Shown here one piece after another: positions 33,848 to 46,250 of a stretch of 64,000 nucleotides of DNA. Position 1 is the stretch's first letter; each line of letters opens with the position of its first letter. Position numbers and translations under genes: made by a program. A model generated the notes under the pieces. The model worked only from the letters and a program-made list of their open reading frames with translations, searched no databases and was not told the DNA's origin. Source of the stretch: Cycas panzhihuaensis (Eukaryota; Cycadophyta); NCBI GenBank assembly GCA_023213395.1, contig CM041465.1, positions 199,213,741 to 199,277,740 on the forward strand, in the 5' to 3' direction.

Positions 33848-35800
33848 TTCTAAGTGTCTTTAGTTTTGGATTTTAAGTTTTAAGTGCTTGTGTACTAATC
33901 TACCTAAGGGCTACTAATCCAAAGTTTTAAGTTTTAGTGTCCCTAAGAAAGTTCTTAGTTACTATCCTGTCTAATGACACCTACCCATAAGTGGTAAATC
34001 AAGGACCTTATATACTAGTATATGAGCTCAAGGCTCTATATACTTTAGTACATAGATTGTTATGAAGGTTAAAGATCCTCATAACTTATAGATCCAACTA
34101 CATCAAAATTATGCCTAATGAAAGATCTAATAGTGAGAACTTAACAACCAAGGCACTCACCCTCTATGGGTCTAGCCTAGTCTCCACTCACCAAAGGAAA
34201 ATTTACCACCTTAGCATGCCACTTTATACATCTTATAGCTAATGTTTTCTTTAGAAAACTAGAAAAATATTAAAGGTGTGTGTGTAGTGATAGCTTTAGG
34301 GGTCCTAACCATTCCCCTTACAATACAGGTAAAGTTATATTATTAATTTGGGATTATTTTGATTAATGTTCCAAGTTAAATATTGATTTTAAGGTGAGTT
34401 TCTTATAACCAATGGTTCTTTTTAAAAGAAAAGTTAAAAAGTAAAAGGAAATATAAGAAATTAAAGAAAAATAAGAGGTATAGAAAGCTCTTTGAGTAGG
34501 CTTACACCAAGAAGATCCACTACAATCTATAAGGAGAACACCTATAAAAAACTAACCACAAGCACTTTATTAGCCCAAAAATTAGATTAGAATAGTTAAC
34601 TAGCAATCAACAGTAGTATAAAGCAACAAAGAGTCTCATAAAAATCTAAATTTAAGCTTTCAAATGATGAAAGAAATTTTAAGAATACTAAAAAAATTAC
34701 CCATCTTTAGTAGGTTAGAACTCATATAAATTAAACTCAAATCAAGCTCAAACTAACTTAAAACTATAGCCCTTTGAATTAGATTTCTAATGGTTTAGAC
34801 AACAATTGATTATGACTCCTAGTTAGAAAGTTATAATAGAAACTATAACAAGTATTCCTTGTAAGCTAAAAGACATGAAGTTTAGGCTTAAGCCCCTTTG
34901 AAAGTTGGCCCTCGATTGCTATACTATGACATGTGACCACCCATTGGAGTGTTAAGGGGGTTGTAAATTTTAAATCACAATGAAATATGGCCTAACCTTT
35001 TTGCAAATATAAAAATTATAAAAGATAGTTAAGCCTATTTGAGATATATCTCTTTTTGGCTAAGAAAAGAGTCATAAGAAGATGAAATATGATCAAAAAG
35101 AGGGTTTAAATGCAAATTTGAGTCACTGAATCAAATGCAATATATTTTTTTAAAAATTTTACAAATTAAAAGATAAAAATATCATTTTTTTATATGTAAA
35201 GAGGTCATATAACTTCCATGGCTTGTGTGCACCTCTCTACAGAGAACAAAGGCCAAACAAGCTTTAAAATTCCTTATAAAAGCTCATATCTTAATAGCAA
35301 ATGGATTTTAGCATTGTAGCACCCCCTTTAAGCTCAAATAGAATTACACTAGTGAGTAATGCTCTCAAATACAGTCACAAAATCTCACAAAGGCCAAACA
35401 AATGCCTAGGGCTATAAACGAACAAACAAGCGTAAAAGACTCCATGAAACTACCTACAATAGGATTTGAATAACTTTAGAGGACTACTATAATCAACAAA
35501 ACTTCATTTGCATGTGAAATATAGCCTACACCAACACATTAGGATTTAAAAAAAGGCAAAAATAAAGTTGCTTCAACAAAAAAAAATAGAATTGAAAGCT
35601 ATGTACCTTATAACAAACTTAAAATTCAATAAATACACATTATTGTGATATCAAAAATACCAATAGTGGCTTCAAACTGATTGGAGACCACTTAACATAA
35701 AGAGAAAAGCTTTAAAAATGTGAGAATGGGGTGCCATTATGAGTAAACGAGCCTCTTTTTCTCATTTGTCTCTCAAATAACACCAAATGAAGCACGTAAT
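33848..35800 (-). other. C2 long 5' leader
   Basis: About 1.95 kb without domain. Block 33960-34320 is related to 19470-19830 in C1. The rest is AT-rich. Confidence 0.7.
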
Positions 35801-35813
35801 GGCTTTGATACCA
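35801..35813 (-). promoter_or_regulatory. C2 primer-binding site
   Basis: Minus strand TGGTATCAAAGCC, close to the tRNA-Met site TGGTATCAGAGCC. Confidence 0.85.
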
Positions 35814-35815
35814 TA

Positions 35816-36171
35816 CGAAAACTCGTCCAATATCTAAATACTATGTGCATCTAATAAAAATATAAAGTAAAACTATTAAAATAATAAAATATTCAATCAC
35901 AAAAGAGAATAGTTAAGATGTACAAAGGTTCACAGGTGAATTTATCACTCCATAAGGCTCCAATATATAAATAATAGGGGAAATGTCTAATATAGGCAAT
36001 GCACCAAGGTTTACAATAATATAATTGGTTGATATATCGACACAAGGTGGCAGACCTGACATAGTTATGTAATATGATTAAATTACAAATGAGATCATAC
36101 CTAAAGTACATAATTATTCACATATACATGTAATTTACATGGTAATGAAGCTAATATTATGAGTCTTAGCA
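35816..36171 (-). repeat. C2 5' LTR
   Basis: Starts TGCTAAGACTC on the minus strand at 36171, runs to the primer-binding site. Lacks the microsatellite seen in its partner. Confidence 0.85.
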
Positions 36172-37050
36172 TAAACTTTCAATAATACCCTATGATTCCT
36201 AAGAATCCATGAAGGTCCTTAATATCTTAAGGTTCAAACCAATTTGTTATAACTAAAATTTTGTTAGGATCCACCCTGACTCCCTCTTGGGATATAATAT
36301 GGCCCAAATATTCTATTTTTATTTGCTCAAATTGATACTTTAATTTTTTGGCATAAAGTTAGCTATCTACAAGTACCTAAAATGCTTATCAACATGCTAG
36401 AGATGGTCTTTCCAAGTTTGATTAAAGATCAAAATGTCATCAAAGAAGGTTAGCACGAACTTTCTTAAGTAATGCTAAAAAAGTTCATTCGTGAGGCCTT
36501 AAAAGGTGTTTGGGGTGTTAGTTAGGCCAAAGGGCATGACTAAAAATTCATAATGGCCTTCATGTATATAAAATACCATCTTATGAATATCAACTACTTT
36601 GATTCTAATTTAATGGGATCCTGACCATAAGTCCAATGATATGAAGAATATTTCTCTATGTAGCTCATCTAATAATTTATCAATGGCTAGTATGGGAAAT
36701 CTATCTTTGATGGTTATCTTATTAAGTTCTTAATAGTCCATTCACATGTGAAATGAGCCATCCTTTTTCCTTACTAAAATCACAGTAGTAGAAAAGGTGT
36801 TTTTGCTTTCCCTATTTGTATTAGAATCAATGAGTTCTTGAACTAGTCATTCAATTTCATTCTTTTGTTGGTAGGGATACTAATATGGTCGAATATTAGG
36901 GGGATTACTTCTAGCTACTAGGTTAATGTCATGATCTTGTTCATATGTTAGGGGGATATCTTAAGGTATATATTAAAAGACCTAGTTGTGGTGGTTAAGT
37001 ACCGCTTTTAAGTTAGTTAGGATATCATCATCTTAGAGAACATCCACCTT
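36172..37050 (-). pseudogene. pol: G2 reverse transcriptase
   Basis: Minus strand: [40 protein letters not shown] (motif A Asp kept), [28 protein letters not shown] (motif C, both Asp kept), and GFLGIIGYY at the C2 junction. All catalytic residues remain; the damage is stops and C2. Confidence 0.88.
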
Positions 37051-37600
37051 TGTTGAAAGTTCTTAATCATCTAAAGTATAACATTTGGTAATGATGCCTA
37101 CACCACCCTTTTTAATGATCATCTCCATATAGTGTGAGCTAATGATTTAGATTAAGGGAGGAATAATTCCATTCAATTGATATTATATTCCTTTAAAAGT
37201 AAATCAAATGAAAATCTCCTATATTTTTAATTAAATGGTCCCCAATGGTTTAAGCCATTATACCTCTAATATAACATTCACTCCTCTAATAGGAATGGCA
37301 TACATGGAGCTGGAGAGTTGGCAGTCAGCCATTTGTAACTTGATATTGTAGCATTTCCTCCTACAAGATAGTGTCTCACTAGTAGCTACTATAACTTAAA
37401 AATTTTTAATAGGATATATAAAATAGTTTAATTCTTCAATAAGTTTACAATTAATAAATTATGGGTGCTACCAGAATCTATTAATACTACCACCTTCCTT
37501 TTCTTGATATACCCAACAAATTTGAGTATTTGTGGGATCTCAATTCTAGTTAGGGCATGCATTAATATGGTAGAAGTATCTTTATCTTCTTACTTTAGTA
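37051..37600 (-). pseudogene. pol: G2 aspartic protease
   Basis: Near 37450-37500 the minus strand reads VVVLIDSGSTHNLL, the intact gypsy protease active site D-S-G-S. Before it lies a small beta-rich stretch. Stops later. Confidence 0.82.
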
Positions 37601-38570
37601 GGTCATGGTCATTATTTTCTAGTTCTTAAGGGAGTTCTTCCACTAGTTCATTGACTTAGGTATCATTAATAGTGAATAAGCATCATTTAGGACACTTATA
37701 CTCCTTAATCCACTTTTGATTATAACAAAAATATAACCCTTTCAACCATTTTCATTCTATTTCTTAGAAAGTCATTTGTCATATACTAGGGACTTGTTAT
37801 TATAGATGCCTTGTTAGAAATATTCATGTAAAGGGTATGGAGGCCTTATTTTTTGCTTAAATATGGCAATCATAGTTGATGGTGATAGATATGTTAATAG
37901 GTTTTAGGAGTCATAACTCATGTTTGATGTCATCTCATAATCTACTAATGTATAACTCAAGTAAATTATCTTATTATAAACCATCAACCCTTGTGAAGAG
38001 ACATTGGTATTTTATTATATAAGCTGAAATAGTGCCCTCCCATCAGACTTTAGTTAGCTAGTTGAAGTGGTCATGATCCTAGGTACTATCATATTGGGTT
38101 GTAAAATTATTGACAAAACCTCCCACTAATAACTGAGTCCATCAATTATTTTCTTAACCCATTGGTGCCATTAGTAAGGCTCTAGTTCCATATGCAAAAA
38201 GGTGAGTGGGATCTCTTTATCTATTGGAACTTAGTGAAGAAAAAATTATTGTTCTTTTTGTGTTACCTAAGTTTGTACATATGTGCCACTGAGTTTCTTA
38301 ATTTTAACTTTGGGAAAGTAGTTAGGTTGAAAGTATTAGTTGTCATGATCCTTATTATCCTTGTTAAAATGGCTGACACTTATGTGAGTAGTGTTCTCAA
38401 ATTTGATCTTTCCTTTAGAGTTTTTATAGTTACCTTCTTCTTGGGTATGTTTTATACTTCTTAACTTGAGTATTACCCTTTCAAAATTTTTGTGTAAATC
38501 TATTTGGATGTGTTACATATCTTCTCAAAGTTAGGTAACAACATCATTAAGCTCTTAATTCTTATTAGGG
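37601..38570 (-). pseudogene. gag: G2 Gag
   Basis: Near 37690-37750 the minus strand has GLYFCYNQKWIKEYKCPK, related to the chromovirus knuckle that begins GLC-x-N-C-D and ends GH-x-C-K. The core (37900-38300) is decayed, recognised only by position and scattered similarity such as WVKKIIDGL. Low detail. Confidence 0.6.
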
Positions 38571-39749
38571 TTCACCGTAGGGGCCATTTGGTTGTTAGAC
38601 CAAAATAGAACCCTAGGTGGTGAATATGAATAAATGGGTCTAGTGGGATGCATATATACTATTTATCCCCAAAAATTATAACTAGGGATGCTTGTATGTC
38701 ATTTAACCCCAATTGTTTACAATGAAGGAATGTGAAGGGAATTTTTTTCTTTTTTGGAAAAGGGTCCAAAAATTTTATTTAAGTCTAGAAGTAAAAGGGG
38801 GCTAGGGTAATTCAGCTACTAAATGAGGTGTTATATGAATTTCTTATAGATTTTTAGATCTCTTGGTTAGGTTTAAATCCTTATAAGATGAAATTCTCTG
38901 ACTTTTGTAAAAAAATGGTAGTGTGTCTATATAAGGTCTTTGGTCTAAAATTATAAGAGGCTTTTACTCCTGAATTTCAGAGGAAAATCAAGTTGTTATT
39001 GATGAATTATGATCTCGAGAAGAAAAAATAGAAATTAAAATTTTCTAAGAATTCAATATATAATTTAGATAGGAGTCATAAAGGGATATTACATGCAGAA
39101 TGATATTCTGGATGGTTTCCCAAAGTTTGAAATTAAACCAAGCTCTTAGTAGTGAGTCACTTATGAATAACTTACTAACTAACTAATTGAGTACATATAG
39201 ATTATAGATTGATTAACTAGGTGTATTAGGTTTAGTGATTATCTAGTTTGTAGACCACTTTATGGTACCATTACTAAGGAAAGGGTATGTGAAGAGCAGT
39301 TTCTTAGTTCTAACCACTAACTAATACACTACAAGTTATAGATAATCGGCACATTTCCTATGGCTATATTACTAGGAAAACCTACTTAGAGGGGCCCTTT
39401 TATATACCTATAGGTACATGGAGGTACAATTCCATAGTAGAGTTCTACCTAAGGCTTAATTTAGAAGTGTGATCTCTAATCCTTCACGCACAGGTATATA
39501 CCCCCATATGCTTAGCCTAGAATGATAGATCCTCGTGATGTTTAAAGACCCTCAATATAGGGTCTCTATCTAAATGAGAGGAAGAAAACTACTTGGTGGT
39601 AGTGTTAAAGTATTTGTTTGATTGTAGTATAGTCCACCCTAGAATGTAAAAGTTTAAAAGAAAAACTAAAAAGAGAATAAAAATTGATAGAAATAAAAAC
39701 TAACAAAACTAATTTAGTATCTTTGACTCTCCCACTAGTTATGGAGCAA
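38571..39749 (-). other. G2 5' leader
   Basis: About 1.2 kb without domain. 39290-39420 matches, as reverse complement, 44310-44440 in the G4 leader. Confidence 0.65.
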
Positions 39750-39763
39750 CTACCTTGATACCA
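39750..39763 (-). promoter_or_regulatory. G2 primer-binding site
   Basis: Minus strand TGGTATCAAGGTAG. A second TGGTATCC lies at 39773-39780, closer to the LTR; either could be the original. Confidence 0.65.
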
Positions 39764-40054
39764 CTTAGTAGGATACCACTCCTTTAATAATAAAAAGCAC
39801 ATAAATATAGCACATAGATAGCACCAAAATGAGAGCACTTATATTGCAATACTCTTATAGGGGGTAACCTGCCAGTTATATAAAATAACAAAGATCTTTA
39901 AAAGGTAGTCCACTTTAAGGATTACATGAATATATATAAGCTCTATGGCCACTACACAACCTCCCACTTACTCATATGGTATATTAGGAAGAAAGAATAA
40001 GTAGAAGATATAAGAGAAGGTAAGAGAAAGTAAGTTAAGGTTGGGTTCATAACA
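39764..40054 (-). repeat. G2 5' LTR
   Basis: Pairs with 22631-22880; starts TGTTATGAACCC on the minus strand at 40054. Lower border approximate. Confidence 0.85.
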
Positions 40055-40800
40055 ATCTATCTATGGATGATAGGTACTATTGAATTGTAGTCTTGTTCCT
40101 AAATGTTTCTATATAGTCTTTCAAAAATAACTTAAAATTTTACTATCTCAATTTGAGGTAATAATCTTCGGAATGCTACATAGTCTAACAACCTCCTTGA
40201 AAAATAAATCAACCATCCTAATTATATCATTTATCTTTTTACATATAATAAAATAATCTATTTTTAAAAATATCTCTATAATAACAAATATAGAATCATT
40301 CTCTCATTAGATATTCGATAATCGTAGCATAAAGTCCATGTTGAGGTCAACCCATGCTTCCTTAGGTACTAGTGACAACATGTGCAAAACTATATTTGAG
40401 GTTATCCTTTTACCACTTTGTACACTCTACATTATATCATTAACTTCTCCATCTCACTCCTCATATTTGACTAATAATACTTCTTCTGCACTAAGTCCAT
40501 AATCTTGTTGTTTACCAAATGTTCCCTAAGATCTCTATTATATAACTTCCTTATAATGTTATCCTTCTTAGAACTAATATAGATATATAATTGCCTTGTT
40601 TTAAATAAATAACCATCCTATAAAAATTAATCATTATATAATGAACCATTACTATCAATTAAAGGATACTAGTAGTGTTTAATTACATTTCTAAAGTCTA
40701 AATTTGTTTCATTCAAGTCCTTTATAGCCTCAAACTTGCCCATTTCACTTACCATTGTAATTGACATTGCCACCTTTATGCTTAATGTATTTGCCACTTG
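40055..40800 (-). pseudogene. pol: G3 integrase, N-terminal and core
   Basis: The minus strand ends at the G2 junction with NSTYHP, the usual lead into the stretch that carries the catalytic Glu. Upstream the zinc and core parts are very degraded; assignment rests on position between RNase H and the rest of the integrase at 22600. Confidence 0.65.
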
Positions 40801-41300
40801 GTTTTTCTTCCATTATTTATGCTTTAATAAGAAAGTAAGACCTCGCAAATATGAAATTCACTTCATATGTCTAGAATTCAACTTCTTTTGGGTGTTGACA
40901 TACCTCAATATTTGATGGCTAATAAACAAAATAAACTCCTTAGGTACAAGGTAATATCTCCAATGTTTTAAGGCCTATATAATAGTATAAAATTATTGGT
41001 CATACATAGAATATCCCTTCCTTGCTTCATTTAGTTTATTACTATAAAATGTAATTGTCCTTTCCTCCTAACTTCTCATAACTCTAATAATAACATGGGA
41101 GGCATCGCAGTCAACCTTAAATACTTTTATAAAAATTGGAAGTTCTAATATCACCACCTTTGTCACTTTTTTATTCATTAAATTGAAACTTTATTATGCT
41201 ACTAGACAAATCCCTTGCTCTTTTTACAATCTAACAAAGTTGCAATAATATCTCTAAAAATTCATGAACTTTCTCTAAAATATGGCTAACTTATAAAAGT
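40800..41300 (-). pseudogene. pol: G3 RNase H
   Basis: Minus strand: FKVDCDASHVIIR with the first catalytic Asp kept, NKLNEARKGYSMYDQ, ALKHWRYYLVPKEFILF, and NTQKKLNSRHMK. Typical chromovirus-like gypsy RNase H with only a few stops. Confidence 0.85.
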
Positions 41301-42000
41301 TCCTTACCTTTGTTATACTCTTAGATATAGGCCATTTAATAATGACTTTGATCTTCTCATCATATATGCGTAGTCTATCTCAAAAAATTACAAATCCCAA
41401 AAATACTAGAGTATTCTATATAAACCTACATTTCTTTAGGTTTACATATAACTTTTCTATCTATAATACATACAGCACCATCCTTAGGTGCATTAAATAC
41501 TTCTCTTTAGTATTATTAAATATTAAAATATCATCAAAAGATAGGTTATAATAAACTTGCTAATATATGGTCATACAATGGTGTTCATCAATCTTATGAA
41601 TATGCTTACACCATTTGACATGTCGAATGGCATGACTAACTACTCATATAGTCCCCTCTTATTTTGAAGGCTATTTTCCATTTGTCCATTTCCCAAATTT
41701 AAATCTAATAGTAACCACTAGTTGAGACAAATTTAGTGAAATAAGATGTATTTATTAAAACATCTATCATATCATCCATATGAGGGATAGAAAACCTATA
41801 CTTAATTATTATTTTATTAATTACTTTGCAATCAACACACATCCTCCAAGAGCCATCTTTCTTTGAGGTCAAAAGTATTAGAGTCACACATGAACTTAAA
41901 CATTTTTCACTAGCCCTCTCTTTATCCACTCATTGATTTATCTATTTAATTCTTCATTCTCCATAGGGATTAATTTGTATGATATTTGACTTAGTAGTAG
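41300..42000 (-). pseudogene. pol: G3 reverse transcriptase
   Basis: Minus strand: LILLTSKKDGSWRMCVD, INKIIIKYRFSIPHMDDMID, then TKFVSTSGYY, where motif A should hold Asp but shows Val, and LSFDDILIFNN (motif C, both Asp kept) near 41545. RT core is otherwise well placed. Confidence 0.85.
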
Positions 42001-42750
42001 AAATTACATAATCAACTCAATCTAATATTGCATGTCTCTCTTTCAGTAGTAAACCTTATAGAACCTTATCAAATATGATGGCATTATACTCTTATGATAT
42101 TTCATTCACTTCATATAATATCAATGCCTTCTCATCATTGTCTTCCATATGATTTATTGCTTAGGCATAATAAGTCCCTATCTCCTTTACTTCCCTTAGA
42201 AACTCATTTATAATTAGCATTCTCTCACCATTTCCTTCTTCCTTCATATATAGCAACACCACATTCACACCATCCTTCTAGAAGATATAAGTATTCTCCC
42301 TTCCATCATGATAGGCACTCCTATCATACTACCATGGCCTCCTTATTAACCCATGGCATGCATCTATTAGAAGAAAATCTCCCCATACCTCATCTTAGTA
42401 TATATTCTTGATTATAAATTTTACTAAATACCTCTTATCCACAACCACCTCACTATATATTTTGACCTAAGAGATTTAGTAAAGAGTAGGATACCTTTCA
42501 CAATGCAAGCCTATTTTTCTATCATCTCACTAGAAACCATATTCTTATAACTATTAATATCAATAATAATTTTGCAAACCTTATCTAAACATGAATCTCA
42601 TCTAGAAGATATTACTATGTAGATATAAACCAACACTTGCTTTTGCTTTCCTTTCATCTTGTGCTTGGCCTTGTTTTGGAGAAATCAAAGTGCTCCTCAA
42701 TATCAGGTTCTCTCCTACATCTATAATAATCCCTATATTTTATTCTTCTA
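42000..42750 (-). pseudogene. pol: G3 aspartic protease region
   Basis: Near 42540-42580 the minus strand reads KIIIDINSYKNMVSSEMI, close to the gypsy protease site in which D-x-G-S-x-x-N-x-V-S is usual; the Asp remains, the Gly is changed. Stops around it. Confidence 0.65.
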
Positions 42751-43649
42751 CTTAAGCTAAGTTTACTTAGGGCTACTCCCCTTAGTTCCTTAGATGATCA
42801 TAAAGATAAAGATATTTGAATGCCTTATGATCTTATTTATTATATATGAAGCAATTAATGGGATTTCTTAGTGTATTATCCCCCTTGCCACCACTATGAC
42901 CTTTGCCCCTTTATGCTTCTTAAAAACCTTTGTCTCTTTGTTAGATTTGGAATCCTCTTTATTCTTGCCTTCCTAGGGCTACATATTACATCACATCTTC
43001 TTGTCTCTCTAACTAAGTAGAAAACTTTCCCCAAAAGTAGTTAAATCCATCCTTACCTATAAATAGAGGTGATGGTTATTTCTTATCATAGATGATTTTT
43101 AATAATATTTTTGTTTTATTTCTCATCTCCCTTCAATGTAAATTAATAAGAATTTTCAACACTGTTAATCCTAAGTATACTTAATTCATCCTAAAGGGAT
43201 ATATTTAGGTCATCTATATACTTAGCAATCATTTGTTCTTTTACATTCTTGTTCTCTAATTTTAGAGTCAATTTGTGAAACTCATCTATATAATCTTGGA
43301 TGCTTATTTGTATTTTCCTTAAGTTTTAAAATTTTCTAAATAATATCCAAGAATAATCAATTAGAAGGAATTTCTCCTTGAGTTTTTGTACCATCTTATT
43401 CTAACTTCTAACATTATCCTTTATTTTCCTCACCCTTTTCTTTTATAAGTGATCCCATCATATTACTACATGACTCTTCAACTCAGTAGATGTAAGTTTT
43501 ACTTTTCTTTCCTCACTCATGTATCTTCATTTGAAGAACTTCTTAATGTTGTTAAACTAATTAATTAACTCTTCCAACTTTGTTATGTAGCTATTATCAA
43601 TAGTAGAACTTGATTCTTCGTATGTGTGATTGAGGAACCTAGTTATTAG
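42750..43649 (-). pseudogene. gag: G3 Gag, C-terminal and core
   Basis: Minus strand: KKFFKWRYMSEERKVKLTST, ELKSHVVIWWDHL, then YIDEFHKLTLKLENKN and a lysine-rich tail with a CFIYN knuckle remnant near 42860. This is a gypsy Gag core (the W-W-D and Y-x-x-E-F-x-x-L marks are clear). It is cut at 43649 by G4. Confidence 0.82.
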
Positions 43650-43977
43650 TGTGAGCCATTAATATTTATATGAAAGCCACTTACTCTTGCTAATAGAATA
43701 CATATCACTTACACCCACCAATGGAAGTTTATAAAGGAGATCTCAGTTGACTTTATAAGGTCCCATCAAATATAGAAGAAGGATTATGAAATATGTAATA
43801 CGTTATATGTCACATACCACGATACTACTTTGGTGTTATTTTTGGTGTCTTTTAATTCTATAATTCTTTTTTTTTATTAATAAAGGTCAATTTGTTATAT
43901 TTCTATTCATAATATTATGCTCTTTAAGCTCTCTTAATCAAATATTTATAGTATTAATTAGGGTAGACCTATCCCAA
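43650..43977 (+). repeat. G4 5' LTR
   Basis: Starts TGTGAGCC, ends ATCCCA. Aligns with 56880-57204 through CCACTTACTCTTGC, GGTGTCTTTTAATTCTATAAT and AAATATTTATAGTATTAAT. Confidence 0.9.
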
Positions 43978-43979
43978 GT

Positions 43980-43993
43980 GGTATTATAGCTCA
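43980..43993 (+). promoter_or_regulatory. G4 primer-binding site
   Basis: TGGTATTATAGCTC, a decayed tRNA-Met site (TGGTATCAGAGCTC), two bases after the LTR. It fixes the plus orientation. Confidence 0.8.
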
Positions 43994-45280
43994 GTTTGAG
44001 GCATCCTTTGATAACAATAAAGTGAAAGTAAGGCAAAAGAAGTGGATTTCCAGTAGTCTTACTACAAATTTTTTATTTCCTTATGCTAATATTTGTAATT
44101 CTTCTTTTTTTTTTTTTTTTTGGTAATATTCTTCTCTTTATACAAGTAGTGGTCTAGGTAGAATCCCTATTCTAGGTGTTTTAAAACATCCATAGGAAAT
44201 CTACCATTATTAGCTAAGTGTACTTGGTGATAGGCTAGTACATGAAAGAAGGTGGTGCATTTGCTAATGCCTAGCATTTATCCAATATCTATATATAAAA
44301 TTGAGCCTCTGCATACCCTTGAATATATAAAAGGTCCCTAGTAGGATTTTTCAAAGCCTTAGAATAGGTAATGAGTCAATTGTCTATAACCCATACTGTA
44401 TTAGTTGGTGGTTAGTGCCATGAAGATACTCTCCATGAATACCTTTAATAAGGATAACACAATTATAGGTATGATAATTATTTTTAGTTAGTACCTTGAG
44501 ATATTAGGCTAGTGGTATTAATGACTAAGAAGTTTATAAGAAGACCTACATACTAGATAAACCTTGAGTTAAGTGTCTATCTAAGTACTCATTCTCTAAA
44601 TTATGGTTTTTAGGTTTGTAATAACACTTGCTTAAAATTTCCATCTACAGGCTCACTATTATCAAAACCATCACTAGTATACTTTACATAAAGAAAAAAG
44701 ATATATTTTTTCTTTATTCAAAGTATACTAGTGATGGTTTTGATAATAGTGAGCATGTAGATGGAAATTTTAAGCAGCTATTATTGTAAACCTAAAACCC
44801 ATAATTTAAAGATCATTATTTTCTAACTACCTTATTTTAACAAAGGCATTGCATTTATCATGTTGTACTAGGTTAGTTTTAATCCTTGTTTTTGGTGAAA
44901 AATGATATATAAACATTTTGTTATCCCCATGACCAAATTTTTTAGTACATACTCTTACCTACATCATCTTGATAAGTCTATCACACTTGTTCTAGTGCAT
45001 TAAGTAAGCTTATTACATAAATTTTAAGGTAAATAGCCTACATACACCTTGTTTAGGCTTACTTAACTTTTACTTAAGAGGTTAATGAGATATTAACACC
45101 CTCCATCCCCCTCCTCCCACTTGCCTCCATCCCCTCTCTTTCCCTTCTACATCACTCCTTAACTCTTTAGTTCTATTCTCTCTATCTAATCCCCTTTTCT
45201 TTAAATTCCTTCCTCTTCCCTAATCCATTTTATTTGAGTCCCTTTCTTTGAACTCATATCAACAACTTATATATATTTTT
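43994..45280 (+). other. G4 5' leader
   Basis: About 1.3 kb with no domain, including a poly-T run (44105-44121), the block 44310-44440 shared with the G2 leader, the foldback at 44599-44806, and a C/T-rich stretch (45100-45250). Confidence 0.65.
44599..44806. mobile_element. 208 bp near-perfect foldback (MITE-like)
   Basis: The left arm from 44599 (AATTATGG...) and right arm to 44806 (...CCATAATT) are reverse complements over about 95 bp each; for example TATACTAGTGATGGTTTTGA on one side matches TCAAAACCATCACTAGTATA on the other. The centre, around 44700, leaves only a few unpaired bases. TA dinucleotides flank both ends (44597-44598, 44807-44808), as expected of Tc1/mariner-type MITEs. The ends do not look like the Stowaway CTCCCTCC. 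The arms are far more alike than the surrounding decay would allow if the insertion were old. Confidence 0.85.
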
Positions 45281-46250
45281 TATATAATTTCTCCTCTTAC
45301 TCAAGCAAGTTAGATTTTAGCACTATAAATCCAATACAATACTTTAACTGATAATATCATGAACCTATTTGATGAGACTAAGAAGCTTTCCACATAAATA
45401 TCTAATATGCCCTCACGCTCTAATTTAATTGATAGCTCCCCACCGCATCTACCCTACCTTATCATGCCCTTACCATATTAGCATCCATTATACCATAAAA
45501 TCACCATCTAGAGATTCAACCTTAACCTTAATAAGGATACCATATAAAGTTAGATTAGTAAGTTAGAATCATATTTCTACCTAACCCCTTATCACCAGAT
45601 CATTAATTAATCTTTACCTCCAAACACCTTAAAAGTAAAGCATGTTAATGGTTTTATTAGTGGCAATGCAAGAATCCCACTAACTAAATATGGGATTTAT
45701 TTTATAAATGTTTCTTTGACTAGTACAAAGACATGTGAAACTAGTCCTTATTTAGTTAACTTACCTATCTCAAATAAACAACATTGATTAAATAATATAT
45801 TAAAGAATTTTTGACCCTATAGAATCAAGTCTCTCAATCCCTCGATCAGTAAACTATCATTGATGCATATGTATTTGGCCTTAAGGACCACATCCAAGTA
45901 TACCATAGCGTGGTTCTTCTAATGACTATCAGAGAAGCCATATTTATAATAAAGGCAACTAAAGTAGAGTTTGTGGCAGAACAACTAGCTATGTTTCATT
46001 GATATTCTCCTTGATACCAACAACCTTACCTCATAGATCAGCAATGCCAATGTTAACTCATGGATGATTTATACTACATAACAATAGAACTCTCTTTATA
46101 TCCTTTACATGTACTCATAGTTAAAGTGAATAAGTGTTGAGAGGTTGGCCTTTACATTGAGTACTCAGAGAAGTGAACCCTTGATCATGGCAAGGTATAC
46201 AAAGTTAGGTAAATGGTCTTTATAATTGATCTTAACCTATATGTAAAAGA
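45280..46250 (+). pseudogene. gag: G4 Gag
   Basis: Near 45880-45995 the plus strand reads LKDHIQVYHSVVLL and ATKVEFVAEQLA, the usual last helices of gypsy Gag, where FI-x-GLK and EAI-x-A-x-x-VE are common. The rest is too degraded to follow. Confidence 0.6.

Larger units (their letters stand above)
29891..36171 (-). mobile_element. C2: Ty1/copia element with RT largely deleted, inserted in G2
   Basis: LTRs at about 29891-30296 and 35816-36171; primer-binding site 35801-35813. Gag, protease region and integrase are in copia order on the minus strand. Only two short pieces of RT and the last part of RNase H remain. It sits between G2 RT (ending GFLGIIGYY) and G2 RNase H (ERISSPLINLL). No clean target-site duplication recovered; outermost LTR bases seem lost on the left. 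Confidence 0.88.
40055..43649 (-). mobile_element. G3: old Ty3/gypsy element, middle piece
   Basis: Minus-strand order from high to low: gag, protease, RT, RNase H, integrase, the last continuing at 22630 across G2. It breaks off in gag at 43649, where G4 starts; the rest of gag is at 57205. Ancient, with many stops. Its LTRs are not identified: the 3' one would be off the left edge, the 5' one right of 57600. Confidence 0.85.
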
